Source: Lophium mytilinum
Lineage: Eukaryota; Ascomycota; Dothideomycetes; Mytilinidiales; Mytilinidiaceae
Reading direction: 5' to 3'
Length of the DNA stretch: 64,000 nucleotides
Assembly (NCBI GenBank): GCA_010093605.1
Contig: MU004188.1
Span: 816,341 to 880,340, forward strand
The notes below the pieces were generated by a model. The model saw nothing but the letters and a program-made list of their open reading frames with translations, did not search any database and had not been told where the DNA came from. Both the position numbers and the translations under genes were made by a program. Positions 1 to 12,338 of this stretch are shown here, piece by piece (positions within the stretch are counted from its first letter, which is position 1; each line of letters starts with the position of its first letter).

Positions 1-15
1 TAAGGATCTGCCATA

Positions 16-1341
16 ATGGAGATGGTGGAGATGACAGCCTTGCCTCAAGGTGGTTCTACGGGTTCTGCAGCTGCAAGCGGAGTTAGGAATGTGAACGGTA
101 TGTCTCATTCATGTTCCTCTATACTCCGGTTCGACGAGTAGTCTCACCTTTCATATCCAGACAAAATTCAAAACACAGCCTTGCCAAGTCCTGGATTGCA
201 ACACGGCGATGCCACATCCAGTCCTGCACAAGCTCCACATGATACGAACGTCAACAACTCCCCCCTTGGTTCTGCGAACCAACAGCGCGTGCTCAGCACA
301 CTCCCCAGAACATGTGAAGGCGACGATCATCGAAATGGCGAAACTAAGATTCAGTTTGACGCGCCGGATCCGCTCCAAAATCCTCCCGGTTTCATACCAG
401 AAGAGCAGTCGCCTTTCCCTTTTGGTCATAGGATGTTGTATCAAAAAGAACCATCTTGCGCGAGAAATCAGCTGGTATATGCCCACAATTATTTCTTTGG
501 ACCGCACTACTTCTCCTCGGTGGGCTGGGCGGCGGGTGGTAGTTGGACGCAAACGACAACGTTCAGCCTCATGAACCTCGAAGTACCAGGAAGTCAGGCA
601 AATAACTCCTAGTCAATACGTGACTCCTAATCCTAATGGATACCACCGTGTTAGGAGACTCAAGGTTGGCAAGAAATGCATCCAACGGATCAAAGAAATC
701 GATTCCATTGGGTACTACATTATAGTCGGCATCATGAACGAGCGTACCGGTATACCCAGGGAAGAGCTGGGATGGGTTCATGGCACTGGCGATCTTTTCA
801 AGACAATCCATGGCCTAGCCCGACGATTGCGGAATCTCCCGCGTAGACTCCTCTCTTTGAAAAGAGTTGCAGGATTTAAAGTCTATGCGTGCCATCCGGA
901 TGCTGGATACCATGAGAACGTGGAGATGGATCACAAGACTGAGATGATTTTACAGTCCTTTTACCACGACTACAACTTGAAATCCGCCAAGAAGGACTAT
1001 GAAGACCGTTGGGCGAAGTGGGTGCACAAGTCCTTCAACAGCTGTTCTCTCGATCCCGGAGACGGTAAATTAGCCTTACAGCTTGTGCTTCGGTGGTCTC
1101 CCCTCAAGATTACCGCTTATGTCAGTACGCCTGTCATCCTGAGCCTTGCGATAGGAATATGGTACATGAAGCACACTGGAGACATACAAACGGCGTGGAC
1201 CATCTCGTCGTACATTGTGACAGCTGCAGGAGGTAAGGCTTATTCCCTTAATCAACAAGCTCCGCACGTGAGTAGTTAAGTTGACTACCCCTAGTTCTCA
1301 TCGCGCTTCTCGCAGCTGTGACCTCTCTTGGCGATGTGTGA
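16..1341 (+). CDS. Fungal two-TM membrane protein of unknown function
   Basis: Model: exons 16-97, 161-519, 590-1232 and 1295-1341, about 376 aa. The ATG at 16 has an in-frame TAA at position 1 just upstream. The N-terminal half is Pro/Ser-rich and low in complexity. The C-terminal half is a compact soluble part (motifs REELGWVHG and LSLKRVAGF) followed by two hydrophobic segments, ITAYVSTPVILSLAIGIWYM and SYIVTAAGVLIALLAAV, ending in LGDV. This C-terminal arrangement resembles hypothetical proteins seen in many Dothideomycetes, but I know no function. The last intron (GTAAGG...CTAG) is clear. The join 519/590 is the least certain: it is the frame-consistent choice, but its donor GTGGGC is weak, and a frame break cannot be excluded. 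Confidence 0.55.
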
Positions 1342-3554
1342 GCAAGTACCGCGATCTTTGGCTATCTCTTTGCTTCTTGGGTGTTACAATACGAGCTTTG
1401 TCTCATCAGGTCCTAATTTTCGTCAGTGAATGATTCGGACTGGAGTGGACTGAAGTGGGCCCCAATTACCTTACGCCTAGCGTTATCCTACCCCAGTTAA
1501 AACCCTGCCTAACGTAGTAAGGCGCTCCACTCCACTCTACTCCAGTCCAAGTGGCTCCAGTCCAGTTCCATTACTGATTTTCATATCCGCAAAGCCTTCG
1601 TTGGCCACCACTGTTGTATTTCGTAACCCTTTCAGATCGCAGTCCTGAATCTTCCCGAGGCTTCCTTGAGGTTGTGAATCTTTCACTGCGACTATACTAC
1701 ATTCAATTTCATTGAAGAGCTTATCAATATGGGTAGAAGCTATTCAGATTATTCTAATCGAGATCGCCTTTTCCCACACATGACACGAGTATGCCTCTTC
1801 TCCAAGAGAGGCGTATGGAAAACTTACGCAAACAGGTGGTACGCAATGAGCGAATCGGTACGATACTATTGGGAGGTCTTTGGACCCCAAATTAGAAGGA
1901 TTTGGTGCCTGCATTCTGTAATAAGATATCCAGAATATGAGGGCAGTCAAGTTGCTCAAGCAAGAGATTACCATCGGGACACAGTCTCGTCATGCCGACG
2001 GTTGTAGATATGATATCAGGGCTGTGCGTCTGCTTCCGATGTCCGAATTACTCAGCTTGTCCTAAACGAACCAACCTCATATTCGCTCATTATTCAATGC
2101 TAATATACCCAGATTTTTCAACCCTTCCCGGGAATTTTCGAAATCGGTGCAAGTGATTCTGGCTCAACATCGTAGCGTTCTTCCGTATGGCTTTCAGCTC
2201 CATTAGTTCGGCGTCATGCCATCGGTGATAGAACTGGACCAGAGCCAGTTAGAGCTAGAGTGGTGGAGCGTCCTTAAAAGGCCTTAAGAGTGGAGTTATA
2301 AAGTTGCTAGATAGAGCAGATTTAGAGTCTCGAGGGAGTGAGGGCTCACTCTCCAGCGAACCTTACCTACCATCCATAAACCACCACCAACCCAACCCCT
2401 CTCTACCCCCCAAAAAAAAACGCCGGTGTAAATGTACAACCCGCTTTGCCCAATGCGTACATGTGCTCAAAGCAAACGGACGATCCTCTCTTCGCATAGT
2501 CTCTCCCGCCAAGAGAAACGTCGCAAGTCGCAAAAGGCCGCCTCAACGTTTAATATGAATGGCTAAGCAGGGCTGACTGGGACCGAAAGAATTAAGCAGG
2601 AAAAGGAAATACTATCCGGCGCAAACTTTTCTTCACAACGGCAAGACGAGACTAAAGGCTCAAGAGGTTGCAGGCGGATGCAACCACAATGCCGGCTCTC
2701 TGAGCTAGAGCATGTATCTCTGAACTAGAACATATCTCTCTAAAAACAGGTACAGCAAGGAACGATGGTACTCATGGCAGCGCTCAAAGTTGCTTTATAT
2801 ATCTTACAGGGGCATAGGCGCTAGATTACAGATACTGTTTACTTTAATCTCAATTGCTTTTGGTTTTACACACCAAGTATTCTAGATCTCCGAGAATCAT
2901 ACTTTCCGAACAAAGCTCCGCAGCCTTTCGCTTTGAAGTCCCATCTTTTCCTCTTACGCACACCGCATGCGGACATCCTTTTCGACACCCAATTTCTGAA
3001 ATGGTCCAAGACTACCTTCGAGCTGACTTACCAGCAAATTTAACAATAGTCACAAGAGTTCTATCATTCTGACGCAAGCGCGTCAACTTTTACTGTACCA
3101 CAGCTGAATAGGCCTCGAAATGGCGATTGTCGTCATGGCTTTGCTTCCTCCATGCACTGATCTCGCAAGGCTGTCTTCGTCGAGATAGGCAGCCGCTACA
3201 CAAGCTGGCCGCACTCCGTTCCCATGGCTGTGCGCGCCTCCGCACATGTCAGATGGACCTGAAAAGATTGGCAAGCGCCGTGCTGATTGGCTCGCTCAAT
3301 GGGGCCCAGAAAGGTTTAGTGCCAACTCGCCCAATGGCTCCTAGAAAAGTTAGCGTGATACGGAGTGATTGGCCAGCGCCACGACTGCTGCATTCGCACA
3401 GCCTCGACAAAGAGGACGTATGGTGGGATGTTCTGGAGGGGAGCGGGGGTATAACTAGAGGCTGAGATCCTCGATAAGTAGCTCATTAGATCACACAGAC
3501 TCGAGTCCTTTTTCTAGTCCAAAAACTGTTGCTGCAGACCAACCCACCTGCACA
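1342..3554. other. Intergenic, 2.2 kb, no supported gene
   Basis: I see no recognisable gene. A 92-codon frame at 1729-2007 (+) has no recognisable motif and no splice partners, and is probably chance. The stretch holds the foldback repeat at 1437-1548 and a short imperfect direct repeat near 2700-2745 (GAGCTAGAGCAT / GAACTAGAACAT). The last few hundred bases should contain the promoter of the MFS gene. Confidence 0.5.
1437..1548. repeat. Foldback (MITE-like) inverted repeat
   Basis: The two ends are near-perfect inverted complements: GGACTGGAGT... on the left and ...ACTCCAGTCC on the right, matching at 19 of the outer 22 positions. The homology continues inward (left TTACGCCTAGCGTTA, right TAACGTAGTAAGGCG), so almost the whole 112 bp can fold into one hairpin. 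It has no coding capacity. This fits a small non-autonomous DNA element or a solo palindromic repeat. A second copy of the end motif (CTCCAGTCC) lies just outside, at about 1556-1564. No clear target duplication was seen. Confidence 0.5.
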
Positions 3555-5673
3555 ATGGCCTACTTCCTCTATAAATATCTCAAGAAGCGGGCTGCTCGGC
3601 GCAAAGCTGGCCAGACACCTGATACAGCGGAACCGGGCTCTTTGATGCCTGATGTTCCAGGAGCTCAACACCAGAAGCCGGCCAAGACTCACAATGGCCT
3701 CGTTCAAGAAGGGAGTGCTACGACGGCCTCGAACAGTCCTCAGCCTGTTGTCGATGAACAGGAAGCAGCACGCGTCAAAGCTGAGACAACTGCGAGGAGA
3801 AAGCATCGATGGATTATGATCGTTGGCTTAATACTTCCGAACTTCCTTGCAGCAGCTGATGCGACTATCATCGCGCCGGCGGTGCCTATTATATCGTCGC
3901 ATTTCAGTGAGTATCCCTGCTTGACGACCGCACTTTTTGAAAACTTATCTTCCCCATGATCGAACTTCAAGTCCCTTGGAACTTCATGTTCTAATCAAAG
4001 CACCAGACCACCTCGGCAGCGGGTTCAATTGGATCGTGACTGCATATACCCTCACCCTTACTACCTTCGCTCCAACCTCTGGCCAAATCGCCGACATCTA
4101 CGGCCGCCATGCAGCCCTCCAATTCCACATCTTCTGCATCATGATCGGCTCCGTCTTCTGCTCCGCTGCCAATTCATGGGGCATGCTCCTTTTCGGACGT
4201 GCTCTTACTGGTGTCGGCGGCGCGGGCATCATGCTGCTCACGAAAGTAGTCCTGTCCGACAACGTCTCGCTCGCCGACAACTCAAAGAACAACTCCATCT
4301 TCAGCCTAGTCTCCGGGATCAGCTACGCAATTGGCCCCGTCATCGGCGGGTATCTCGCCCAAGCGAGCTGGAGGTACTGCTTTGTCGTCTCGATCCCCGT
4401 CGCGTTCGTCTCGCACCTCCTCATCTTCTTCCTGATGCGCAAAGACCTGGTCAAGGGGTCCGTCTACGGCTCTGGTTACGGTGGCTACGCCCGCGGCCTC
4501 CTGACCTTCGACTGGATCGGCACCATCCTCTTCATCTTCGGCGTCGGGCTCATCATCCTAGCCGTCATGTGGGGCGGCACCGAGTACGCGTGGTCATCCG
4601 CCGCCTTCATCGCCCCCATCACCATCGGCACCATCCTCTTCATCCTCTTCTGGGCCCACGAGTTCCTCCTCGAGCCCGGCCGCGCCTTCGCCCGCACCTT
4701 CAAGCGCACCGTCGCCATGATCCCCTGGCACCTCTTCTCCAAACACGACACCTTCCACCTCATGACCATCAACTTCGCGTCCGGCGCCGCGCTGTACAGC
4801 GCCTTCTACTTCATCTCCATCTACTGGGAGATCGCCGAGGGCTACTCGGCCAGCAAGGCCGGGGTGCAGCTGCTCTACTACACCCCCGGGCTCGGCGTCG
4901 GCGTCTACACCGCTATGTTTCTCTGCAACGTCTGGCCCGCGCAAACCTTCACGCCCCTTTTCTTCGGCAGCATCACCGAGTGCGCCGGACTCGCCGCGCT
5001 AATCTACGCCGTGAGCGTGCGCCACCGAGCGCTGGTGAACGGCATGATTGCCATCGCGGGCGTCGGGACAGGGCTGCGCTTTATGCCGCTCACCCTCCAC
5101 GTTGCAGGGATCTGGCCGACGCGGTTGGCGGCGTGCATGAGCCTTATGAGCTTTGTGTTCCCGTTTGGCGGCACGATTGGTATCTCGATGATGGGCAGCG
5201 TGTTCTCAAATAAGTTTGATGAGTATGTGGGGAAGATAACGCCGCCATCGGGGCGGCCGGCTTATAACCCGCATGATTTGCAGAATTTGACGACGATTGC
5301 TTCGTTGCCGGCGGGCGTGCAGGAGGAGATTCAAAATGCGGGTGCGCAGGCTGTAAAGTGGGCGTTTATCAGCATTATGCCGTTCATGCTGCTTTCGATC
5401 ATTGCCGCGGCCTTGTTGGGTAATGTTTGGATCAAGAAGGGGGGATCGGGGGACAAAAATAAGAAGGGAGGAGTTATTTATGGGTCTTATCTGCTTGCTC
5501 TGGTAAAGGTATGTTCCCTAGTTGATCTTGTGTGAATGGTGCTAACAGACTTTCAGGGAACCATCGGAACAGAACGGGTGGAAAGAGATACTGTAGAGAC
5601 GAATGAAAATGAAAAGAATAGACCGCTAGAAGGAGAAGGAAATGGTAGACAAGGGTACAGTGAAGTGGTTTGA
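3555..5673 (+). CDS. MFS transporter, DHA2-type multidrug/proton antiporter
   Basis: Exons 3555-3906, 4007-5508 and 5557-5673; 656 aa. It is a plasma- or vacuolar-membrane exporter or permease of the major facilitator superfamily. A charged cytosolic N-terminus of about 95 residues precedes TM1 (WIMIVGLILPNFLAAADATI). Motif A-like GQIADIYGRH lies between TM2 and TM3, and motif C-like GISYAIGPVIGGYLAQ in TM5, the antiporter signature. The many hydrophobic segments and the length fit 14-TM DHA2 drug/siderophore-type carriers. The C-terminus is a polar tail rich in Gly, Glu and Lys, partly encoded by the small third exon. Both introns have good donors (GTGAGT, GTATGT). The substrate cannot be read from sequence. 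Confidence 0.85.
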
Positions 5674-5930
5674 GAGTAGTTTTGTCTGTTCAGGTGTAAG
5701 ATTATTTGTGGGATCGACGTCCGTCCCTTCATTCTCAATTAGCGGAGAATTTAGTCTTGGACTTTAGAAGTTCCGTTTAACTTTTCGGTACTGCACCTCG
5801 ACACGATGACAGACATTCTACCCACATTTCCGTTCGCGACACTGAAAACCTACCTCACTCGTACATCTAAGAAAACGCGTACATCGAACCTTAACTTCCT
5901 ACTGCATCCTACCTACACGAGCCCTATCAA

Positions 5931-7283
5931 TCAATCACACACCCAACACAGCGTGTCCCGCGCTCCACATTGCAGCACTGAGTACGCTGGCCCCCCTCCG
6001 CCTAATCCCCCAAAGCCGTTTGCATTTAGCGCGACCCACTGCTCCGTCTCCTTGCCTTTCTTACCTTCTACTCGCTTCAGCACATCCAGATACAGCCGCC
6101 TCACGAAGATGGGCGGAATGAAGCCGTGCCAGCGTACATTCACTAGGTTACGCACTTCGGTACCGCCGTTCGCGCCGAATTCGGGTACTTCGTAGCGGCT
6201 GAGGTAGGGGTCGATGGAGTCGGAGGCGCACAGACGCGGGGAGGCTAGGGAGAGGAGGTGCAGATACTCGAGTAGAGACGCCGAGTCGTCGGGGTCGTAG
6301 AGGTCCGGGAGGCTGGCGGAGGAGAGCACGGGTACTTTTGTTGAGGGGAGGGGAGTGGTGGTTGGTTTCATAGTTCTGATGATGGGATGGAATGCAAATA
6401 TTGGAGCTGCGAGTCGTTATATAAGCACTCTGGAGACAGGATATAATACCTGCACTTACCTGTCTCGTTGCTTTCATTGGAAGGCTGCAGGTCGTGGAAA
6501 AGCCATGTGAGGGAATCGTTAAGAACTCCTTGGCAGGCCCAGATAAGACGTTTGAAGCCGCGCTTGCCGTGTAGCATTGAGGGAGATCTGAGATCGAGCT
6601 CGATGACTGGGTGATGATCAGAATTAACGAGACGATTCCAGATCTCAACGTGATGACAGACCATATCGCGCTTTCTTGTGTCTCTTTCCCCCGTCCTCGA
6701 TGGGTTTTCCCACGAGGCCACACCGTTCGTAAGTCGGACGATCAAGTTCAATTCTCAGTATGCCTAGACCGAGGTGTTAGATTTGGCGATCTGCTGCTGA
6801 TGGAGATCGTGCCTACCTTCATAAAGGGAAAAGACGTTGTCAACCGTCGGGCGGCCTTCTGAGAGCATCATGATGTTTCCTATATAATGTTGAGCCAGTG
6901 GTATATCTAAGGTCTGATATTACGGTTAGATGGGATACCTTTTTTGATATATTCTGTGAAGAAATCTTTCGATAACACCTCGAGCAACGTCATGTTCACT
7001 CGTGCATAACGTAGAGTTCCGGCATCGCCATCAAGTTCCTGCCGGCAAAGCTCGTAGATTTCTTCAGGAAGAACCAAGTCAAGCTAGTTCCATGTCATCA
7101 GCAGATTCCAGGGCGGGGCGTTGTGATTATTTGCCATACCGTATGAGTGAAGGGCTGGGTTAGGAAAATCGAAAAAGGTTTCTTCTTAGTAGGAGGCAGG
7201 GTTGGTTCAATATAGCTTGGAAGTAAGCTATGCGTGAAATAGCATTTTGAGTCCGGCGCTTTGTCATTTGGGAAGCTGAACAT
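5931..7283 (-). CDS. RPP40: RNase P/MRP protein subunit Rpp40
   Basis: Six exons on the minus strand: 7283-7140, 7083-6939, 6879-6817, 6763-6662, 6606-6460 and 6406-5931; 358 aa. Rpp40 is a protein subunit of nuclear RNase P and RNase MRP, acting in pre-tRNA 5' processing and rRNA maturation. Recognisable blocks in order are an N-terminal MFSFPNDKAPDSKCYFT, then VLPEEIYELC, LSEGRPTVDNVF, LDRPTYERCGLVGKP, LRSPSMLHGKRGFKRL with SLTWLFHDL, and a C-terminal block with YLSRYEVPEFG and VRWHGFIPP. All six exons join in one frame, with introns of about 43-60 nt. The length is close to the fungal family. The first exon was fixed by the conserved N-terminus. It ends about 260 bp from the stop of the convergent MFS gene. 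Confidence 0.85.
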
Positions 7284-7807
7284 GATGGAAGCTGCGTCTT
7301 ATTTTCGAAGTGCGAGATGGACGATGTTGCGGGAAGAATCCCGCTCACTGGTTCATAGGTTCGCACTAGCAGCCCTACAAGGCTTAGCACAAACTAACCT
7401 TAAGTAGTAATTGAGGTGAATCATCTGCTTATCAGTCTGAAATATTTCACTTTAATGCACGGTTCTGCTATCACGGAGAGAATTACCAATGTTTCAAGAT
7501 GATTCAGCTATAAACTACTATGTAGTCCTGGGACAGGTCGCCTTTTCAGAACCTCATCAGACTTTGCGTCAACTCATATCCCCGAAGACAAGGAGAAGAC
7601 CAATTGCACAGCTTTGTGTGATTGTTAGACGCTTCCGGACTTAAGCCGCTCCGAAAACCGTATCCATGAATCCAGAGTCTGGTATACTACACATAGCCAA
7701 AACGCCTACCTCAAAAATGCATAAGCCCAGCATATGCAACCCCACCAATGCAGTATACTGAAAAGCGACCAAAAGGCTGTCATAAAAAGAACCAGAACGG
7801 AATTGGC
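7284..7807. other. Spacer upstream of RPP40
   Basis: About 520 bp between the RPP40 start and the stop of the next minus-strand gene. It must hold the RPP40 promoter and the 3' UTR of the DDT/PHD gene. No element stands out. Confidence 0.4.
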
Positions 7808-10530
7808 TCAATAGACGTCACCGAAACCGTTCGAGTGAGGCCTCTCTGGCGTCATCTTCTTAGTAGGCGGACTCATGATTTGAGGGCTCGTACGAGGCGA
7901 AAGAGCCTTAATCGGCGGCAAGATTGGTGTTTCGGAGATACTATGGCTAGATAACGGCCTCGTGAAGTCGTGCTTCTCTGGGGAAATCCCAGCAGCGGAA
8001 TCGGGCAGAATTTGAGCTGGCGAAGATGGAATGTTGGCCGGCATAGGAGAGTTAGGAAGCGGGGAGCTATGCTTCGTCGGAGAATATGAGGGCCGCTGAG
8101 CTGAGCTCGGAGGAAATGAAGCGCTCGGGCTTTGGGTGAAGGACATTGATACTGGCCGCCCATTGCTCTGATGAGGAGATATTGGAGGCTGCTGCTTCAT
8201 CGGCGATGCGTTGTTGGCACCACCATTTGCCGAGGGTGGCCCGGGCTGGCTGAAGGAGTTTGTGAACGGATCCTGAGCAATGCTGCGGAAGGAAGAGTTT
8301 GGTGTGGCGTAAGGGCTTCCATTGAATTGAGGGATAGCACGTGGCTGATTGTTGTATGCAAATGCATCAGGCTGTCGTGGAGCCTGCCACTGTGGCGGGG
8401 ATGAGTTGGCGAGACCGTTGTACAATGAGTAGCCTTGTTGGTTGGGTGAGGGACGAGAGGCGCCGTTAAGACCATTCTGTGCTCCTCCATATGCAGCCTC
8501 AGAACGATGGATGCCTGGGGGTCCCTGGGCTTGTCCGCGTGGAGACAGGCTGGGGCCATTCACAAATGGCTGAGAAGGTCTAGGCGACTCGCCTATTACC
8601 CGAGGCGATGGAATTTGGACTGCGGCTAGTTGACGTGGAGAAAATTGTGGAGTTCCAAACGGTGGCCCGCCGTTTGTATGGGAAATATTGGCAGGATCAG
8701 ATGTACCCGCAGTTTTGGGAGAGGCTGATGAGCTCAGCCGGAACCTGAGCGGTGGGAGTTTAGGCTTGTTCGCGTCTTCGGCTTTCCTCTTGCAGTCCTT
8801 GCAGATGAAGATGAAGTCGGGGCTTTCAACTTGAGCGACAGTAAGCTTGAGGCACTTCGTGTGTTGCCACACTTTGCACTTCTCACAAGAGACACTGTGA
8901 GCGCCATCGTCCTGCGTTGGGTTGGTTAGCAATGAGTAAAGGGCAATGATAGATAGGATACTTACCAGATTCTCGCCATGCAGACCGCAAACCGAGCAAT
9001 CGAACACCCAATCGTCCTCTTCCAACTTTTCGAGCTCCTTCTTGTTCCTCTCCATTTCGTTCTTGAGATGACGCTCAGAAAGACGAGCTTCGTTGGTCTC
9101 GAGTTTGAGGCTATCTTCCTCCAATTTCTTGAGCTCCTCTTCGTGGAGGATTCGCTTCACCTCGCGTTCTTTCAAGCGTTGCTCACGGGTCATCATGCGA
9201 GACTCACGAGCCTAGTTTATGTCAGTGCGAGGATGGGGTTGACGTGGTAGATTGACACTCACTTCTTCCATTTTACGTTGCTTTTCCTGTTCTTTCTTCG
9301 CCATGACCAAGTCTGCTTGCCGCTTCCTCTCGGCCTCCGCCGCATCCTCTTCTTTCTTGCGTGCATCCGTCTTCGCAGATATCCTGCTCGACCGTTTTGC
9401 AACTGCGAGTTTCGATAGGATCTCGAGTTCCTTCTGCCTCTTCACCTCCTCTCGCTGTTGTTCTTCCACCTTACGCTCCATGATCGGCAACACATCGTCC
9501 TGGAGGCTCTGGTACATAGCCTTCTCGTTCGGATCTCGGCTGCGACGGATGCTCTCCATAAACTCCTGATAGTCCGCCATGTTGATACACAAGCACTCCC
9601 ACTTCATGCCTCCAAAACCGTCATCTTCCGGTTCCTGGACTTCAGTGATGGTCTCATCCTCCTGTTCTTCCACCTCTTCAGGCTCAGGTGTGGAAAGCTT
9701 CCTACGCTTGCTTCCTCGAGTACCCTTGGACTTCTTCGCCTTGGCCTTCGGCTTCGCTTTAGATGGCGGGGGTGGTGGAGGCGGATCCGTGCGTCGGTAG
9801 AGTCGGTCGTCGTCGAAGACAAAGTATGTGCGATCTTCAGAATCCCATCCAAAAGGCTCCATGCGCTGCGAGTGAGGTTAGTAGGTACGATCTGACTGTC
9901 GACCTACGAGCCACTTACCCAATTCGCTTGCTCAGCATCCGTCGCGCCAATCCGCTCTCGAATACGGTCTGCATTATGTAGAGTCCACACAGAGAGTTGC
10001 TGCAGTACGCGAATCTTGGTGAAGACGTCAAAGTTCTCGAAATTCGTTGTGAGTTCCTCTGGCGTGCCAAAGGGGTTGCGGTGGGGCGCCTTTTGCTTGT
10101 ATTGTCTATAGGTGAATTCATCGAAGTTGTCAGGTCTATGGGTGTTAGCATCATGCTTGGTGGTACAGTAGTCTAGAGTACTCACGTCAGGCCCTTGTTG
10201 GATGATACGAACTTCAGCAGTGAGAGGCCAATATGCGCCAGCACTTGCGAAGGCTGAGGTCTTAGACACTCAGTCTCAAGCGTCTACAGATATATTAGCA
10301 TCAAATCCATCTCAAAGGTTACGCGGCGCAAGGGTCCAGGAGTGTATGGGGTGTGTAAGTACCTCGATGGTGATGTTTTCGTCGATCTTGACTGCCTTGC
10401 CGAACAGAAAGATGTATTGCATCAGGTTGGCGAACTCCCACATATTGCGGAGTCTATCCAGCATGCTAGGGGGCTCCTTCGACGGTTCCTCAGCCTCCAT
10501 CTCTCCGCGTCCTCGCTTGCGGGAGACCAT
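7808..10530 (-). CDS. DDT/WHIM and PHD-finger chromatin protein
   Basis: Exons 10530-10363, 10283-10186, 10135-9919, 9865-9263, 9211-8966 and 8911-7808; 811 aa. It is a nuclear protein resembling accessory subunits of ISWI-type remodellers (RSF1/BAZ-like in animals, Ioc2-like in yeast). An N-terminal DDT-like helical region (MLDRLRNMWEFANLMQYIFLFGK, about residues 22-150) is followed by a WHIM-like stretch (EPFGWDSEDRTYFVFDDDRLYRR), a basic Lys/Pro linker, and a long Glu/Lys/Arg coiled coil (about 220-425). A C4HC3 PHD finger follows (CSVC, CEKC, HTKC, CKDC; about 430-490). The C-terminal 320 residues are disordered and rich in Ser, Pro and Gln. An intron falls inside the PHD finger. The start was fixed by MVSRKRGR. 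The yeast equivalence is inference. Confidence 0.82.
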
Positions 10531-11411
10531 TTTGACGGAGCGTGCCGTGCGGCGACGCGTGAATGATGACGATAGAACAAGGGGAGGGGGCGACGTGTGT
10601 ATGCCGGGAGGTGTAGAGGGAAAAGACAAGTGTCTGAGAGGGTGTTGTTCCTGGTGTAAGTGTGGAGTTGGGGGTAGAGGCGTGGTGATGCGGCTGTCGG
10701 TGGTGATGAATGGGAGATCGAACAAATCTCGCGTTCAGCCAGACAGGCCAGGAAAGTAGGGCTTGGCACGCCTCCCGATTCAGGTACGCCCGCGCCGATC
10801 TGCAGGACAAGCAGTGCTGGGGCGATGCGCGCTCTTTGTCGCCGTGTGATGGGTTTGCAGGGTGTGCAGGTGTGTTTGGCTCTTTAGATGTGCGTACCTA
10901 GAAGAATGTGTTGCATTGAAGTGAAATGCTATTCTATCTCTCTACTGGGGCATTTTAAGCAGCCCGTGGGTCCGCGTTTAAAGTGCCTATTGCGCTAGTA
11001 TATCTCGGGCAAAGCGCTACCACGGCCCGAAGGGTCACGTGTTTTATGGAGTATCGTATCTCAGTAACCTCAACCGCTTTTTCGAGGAATTTCGAAGCGG
11101 TGCCAGCCTCACCGGTCCGGATGCCCTGGGCATTTCATCTTCTTTCGAGGCTTCATATCACCGTCGTCAAAGACCGAGACGGCCAGAAACATTCGATCGA
11201 GCAGTTCTAACGATCCTCAGGAGCTAGGTACGCTAAACGGCCTCTGGTGAGACTATGGGCAACTACATGTGCGCGGGGGGTCTCTTACCCCTCATTCCTT
11301 TCCATTTCCTTTGCCCTGAGAGGTTTGACTCTGTGGACAACATCTGATATACTTGATGTGTTGCAAAATCGATCTTCATATCCAAACCTTCGAACTGCAA
11401 TCATCACCGAA
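10531..11411. other. Divergent intergenic region, likely two promoters
   Basis: About 880 bp between the starts of the minus-strand DDT/PHD gene and the plus-strand SHB17-like gene, so both promoters should lie here. No recognisable binding site was identified. Open frames in both directions carry no family signature. Confidence 0.45.
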
Positions 11412-12338
11412 ATGTCTGACCTAGATGCAACGACACCTCGAGTATTCCTCGCTCGCCATGGTCGGTGTCGCCGTCTACCTAGCCATCTGCCCATTGCTCG
11501 TCTAACTACATGCTAGGAGAAACGGAATGGACTAAGAACGGACGCTTCACGGGAGCAACCGAGCTGGATCTTACCCCCGCAGGCGTTGACCAAGTTGCAA
11601 GCACAGCAGCCTTACTTGTTGGCCCAGGGAAGCTGATCGATCCAGCCCGAGTCGTGCGCATATTTGTCAGTCCACGCAAACGCACGAAACAGACCTTCAA
11701 GCATCTTTTCGGTAGCTCTGAGATCACTATCACTCATGACAGAGTCACTCTGACGGAAGATATCACCGAGTGGGACTATGGCGACTATGAGGGATTGTTA
11801 GAGGGTCAAATCAGGGCGGATAGGGCGGAAAGGGGGCTGGATAAGGAGAAAAGGTGGGACATTTGGAGGGACGGGTGTGAGGGTGGAGAGTAAGTGGCTC
11901 TTCCGTAACTTCCAACTTTTCCTAGACGTTGCTGATATACTTTATAGGACTGGACAACAGGTGACGGAGAGACTGGACAGATCAATATCTACGATTCGCG
12001 ATATTCAACGGCCGCACATGCATGGCGAGATGGCTGCGGACGTTGTCTTGGTATGATCTAAATACATCCTATCTTTTCGTTGCTCTCGAGTTGACCTTCA
12101 TTTGTAGGTCGCACATGGTCTTATACTTCGCTGCTTCGTGAAGAGGTGGCTAGGATATCCCCTGGACATGCCGTTGCAGATGATGTTGTCGCCAGGGGCG
12201 ATTGGGATTCTTAGGTATGAGCTTGGTTTTAAGACGGTCAAGGCGTGAGATGCTGACACAATGAGTTTCAGCTATAAGAAGCATGATATTGAAGAGCCAG
12301 CATTCTTCATTGGGATGTCGATCCCGTTCGAGGTATAG
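11412..12338 (+). CDS. SHB17: Sedoheptulose-1,7-bisphosphatase-like histidine phosphatase
   Basis: Exons 11412-11460, 11517-11889, 11948-12050, 12108-12214 and 12272-12338; 232 aa. It belongs to the phosphoglycerate-mutase/histidine-phosphatase superfamily. In yeast Shb17 hydrolyses sedoheptulose 1,7-bisphosphate and feeds riboneogenesis in the cytosol. The catalytic RHG motif is split by intron 1 and rebuilt as ARHGETEWTKNGRFTG. Then come SPRKRTKQTF, the acid/base region EDITEWDYGDYEG, RGLDKEKRWDIWRDGCEGGE and the second histidine in VAHGLILR. The C-terminus SYKKHDIEEPAF matches the Shb17 type. All four introns keep frame. It is shorter than yeast Shb17 (271 aa), mostly in the loop after the second histidine. 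Confidence is high for the family and good for the substrate class. Confidence 0.85.

Noticed and set aside
1729-2007. 92-codon frame as a small gene
   Set aside because: No conserved motif, no splice partners, unremarkable context.
4029-5213. 394-codon frame overlapping the MFS gene
   Set aside because: Out-of-frame shadow of the transporter; rich in His, Arg and Leu, typical of GC-rich codon shadows.
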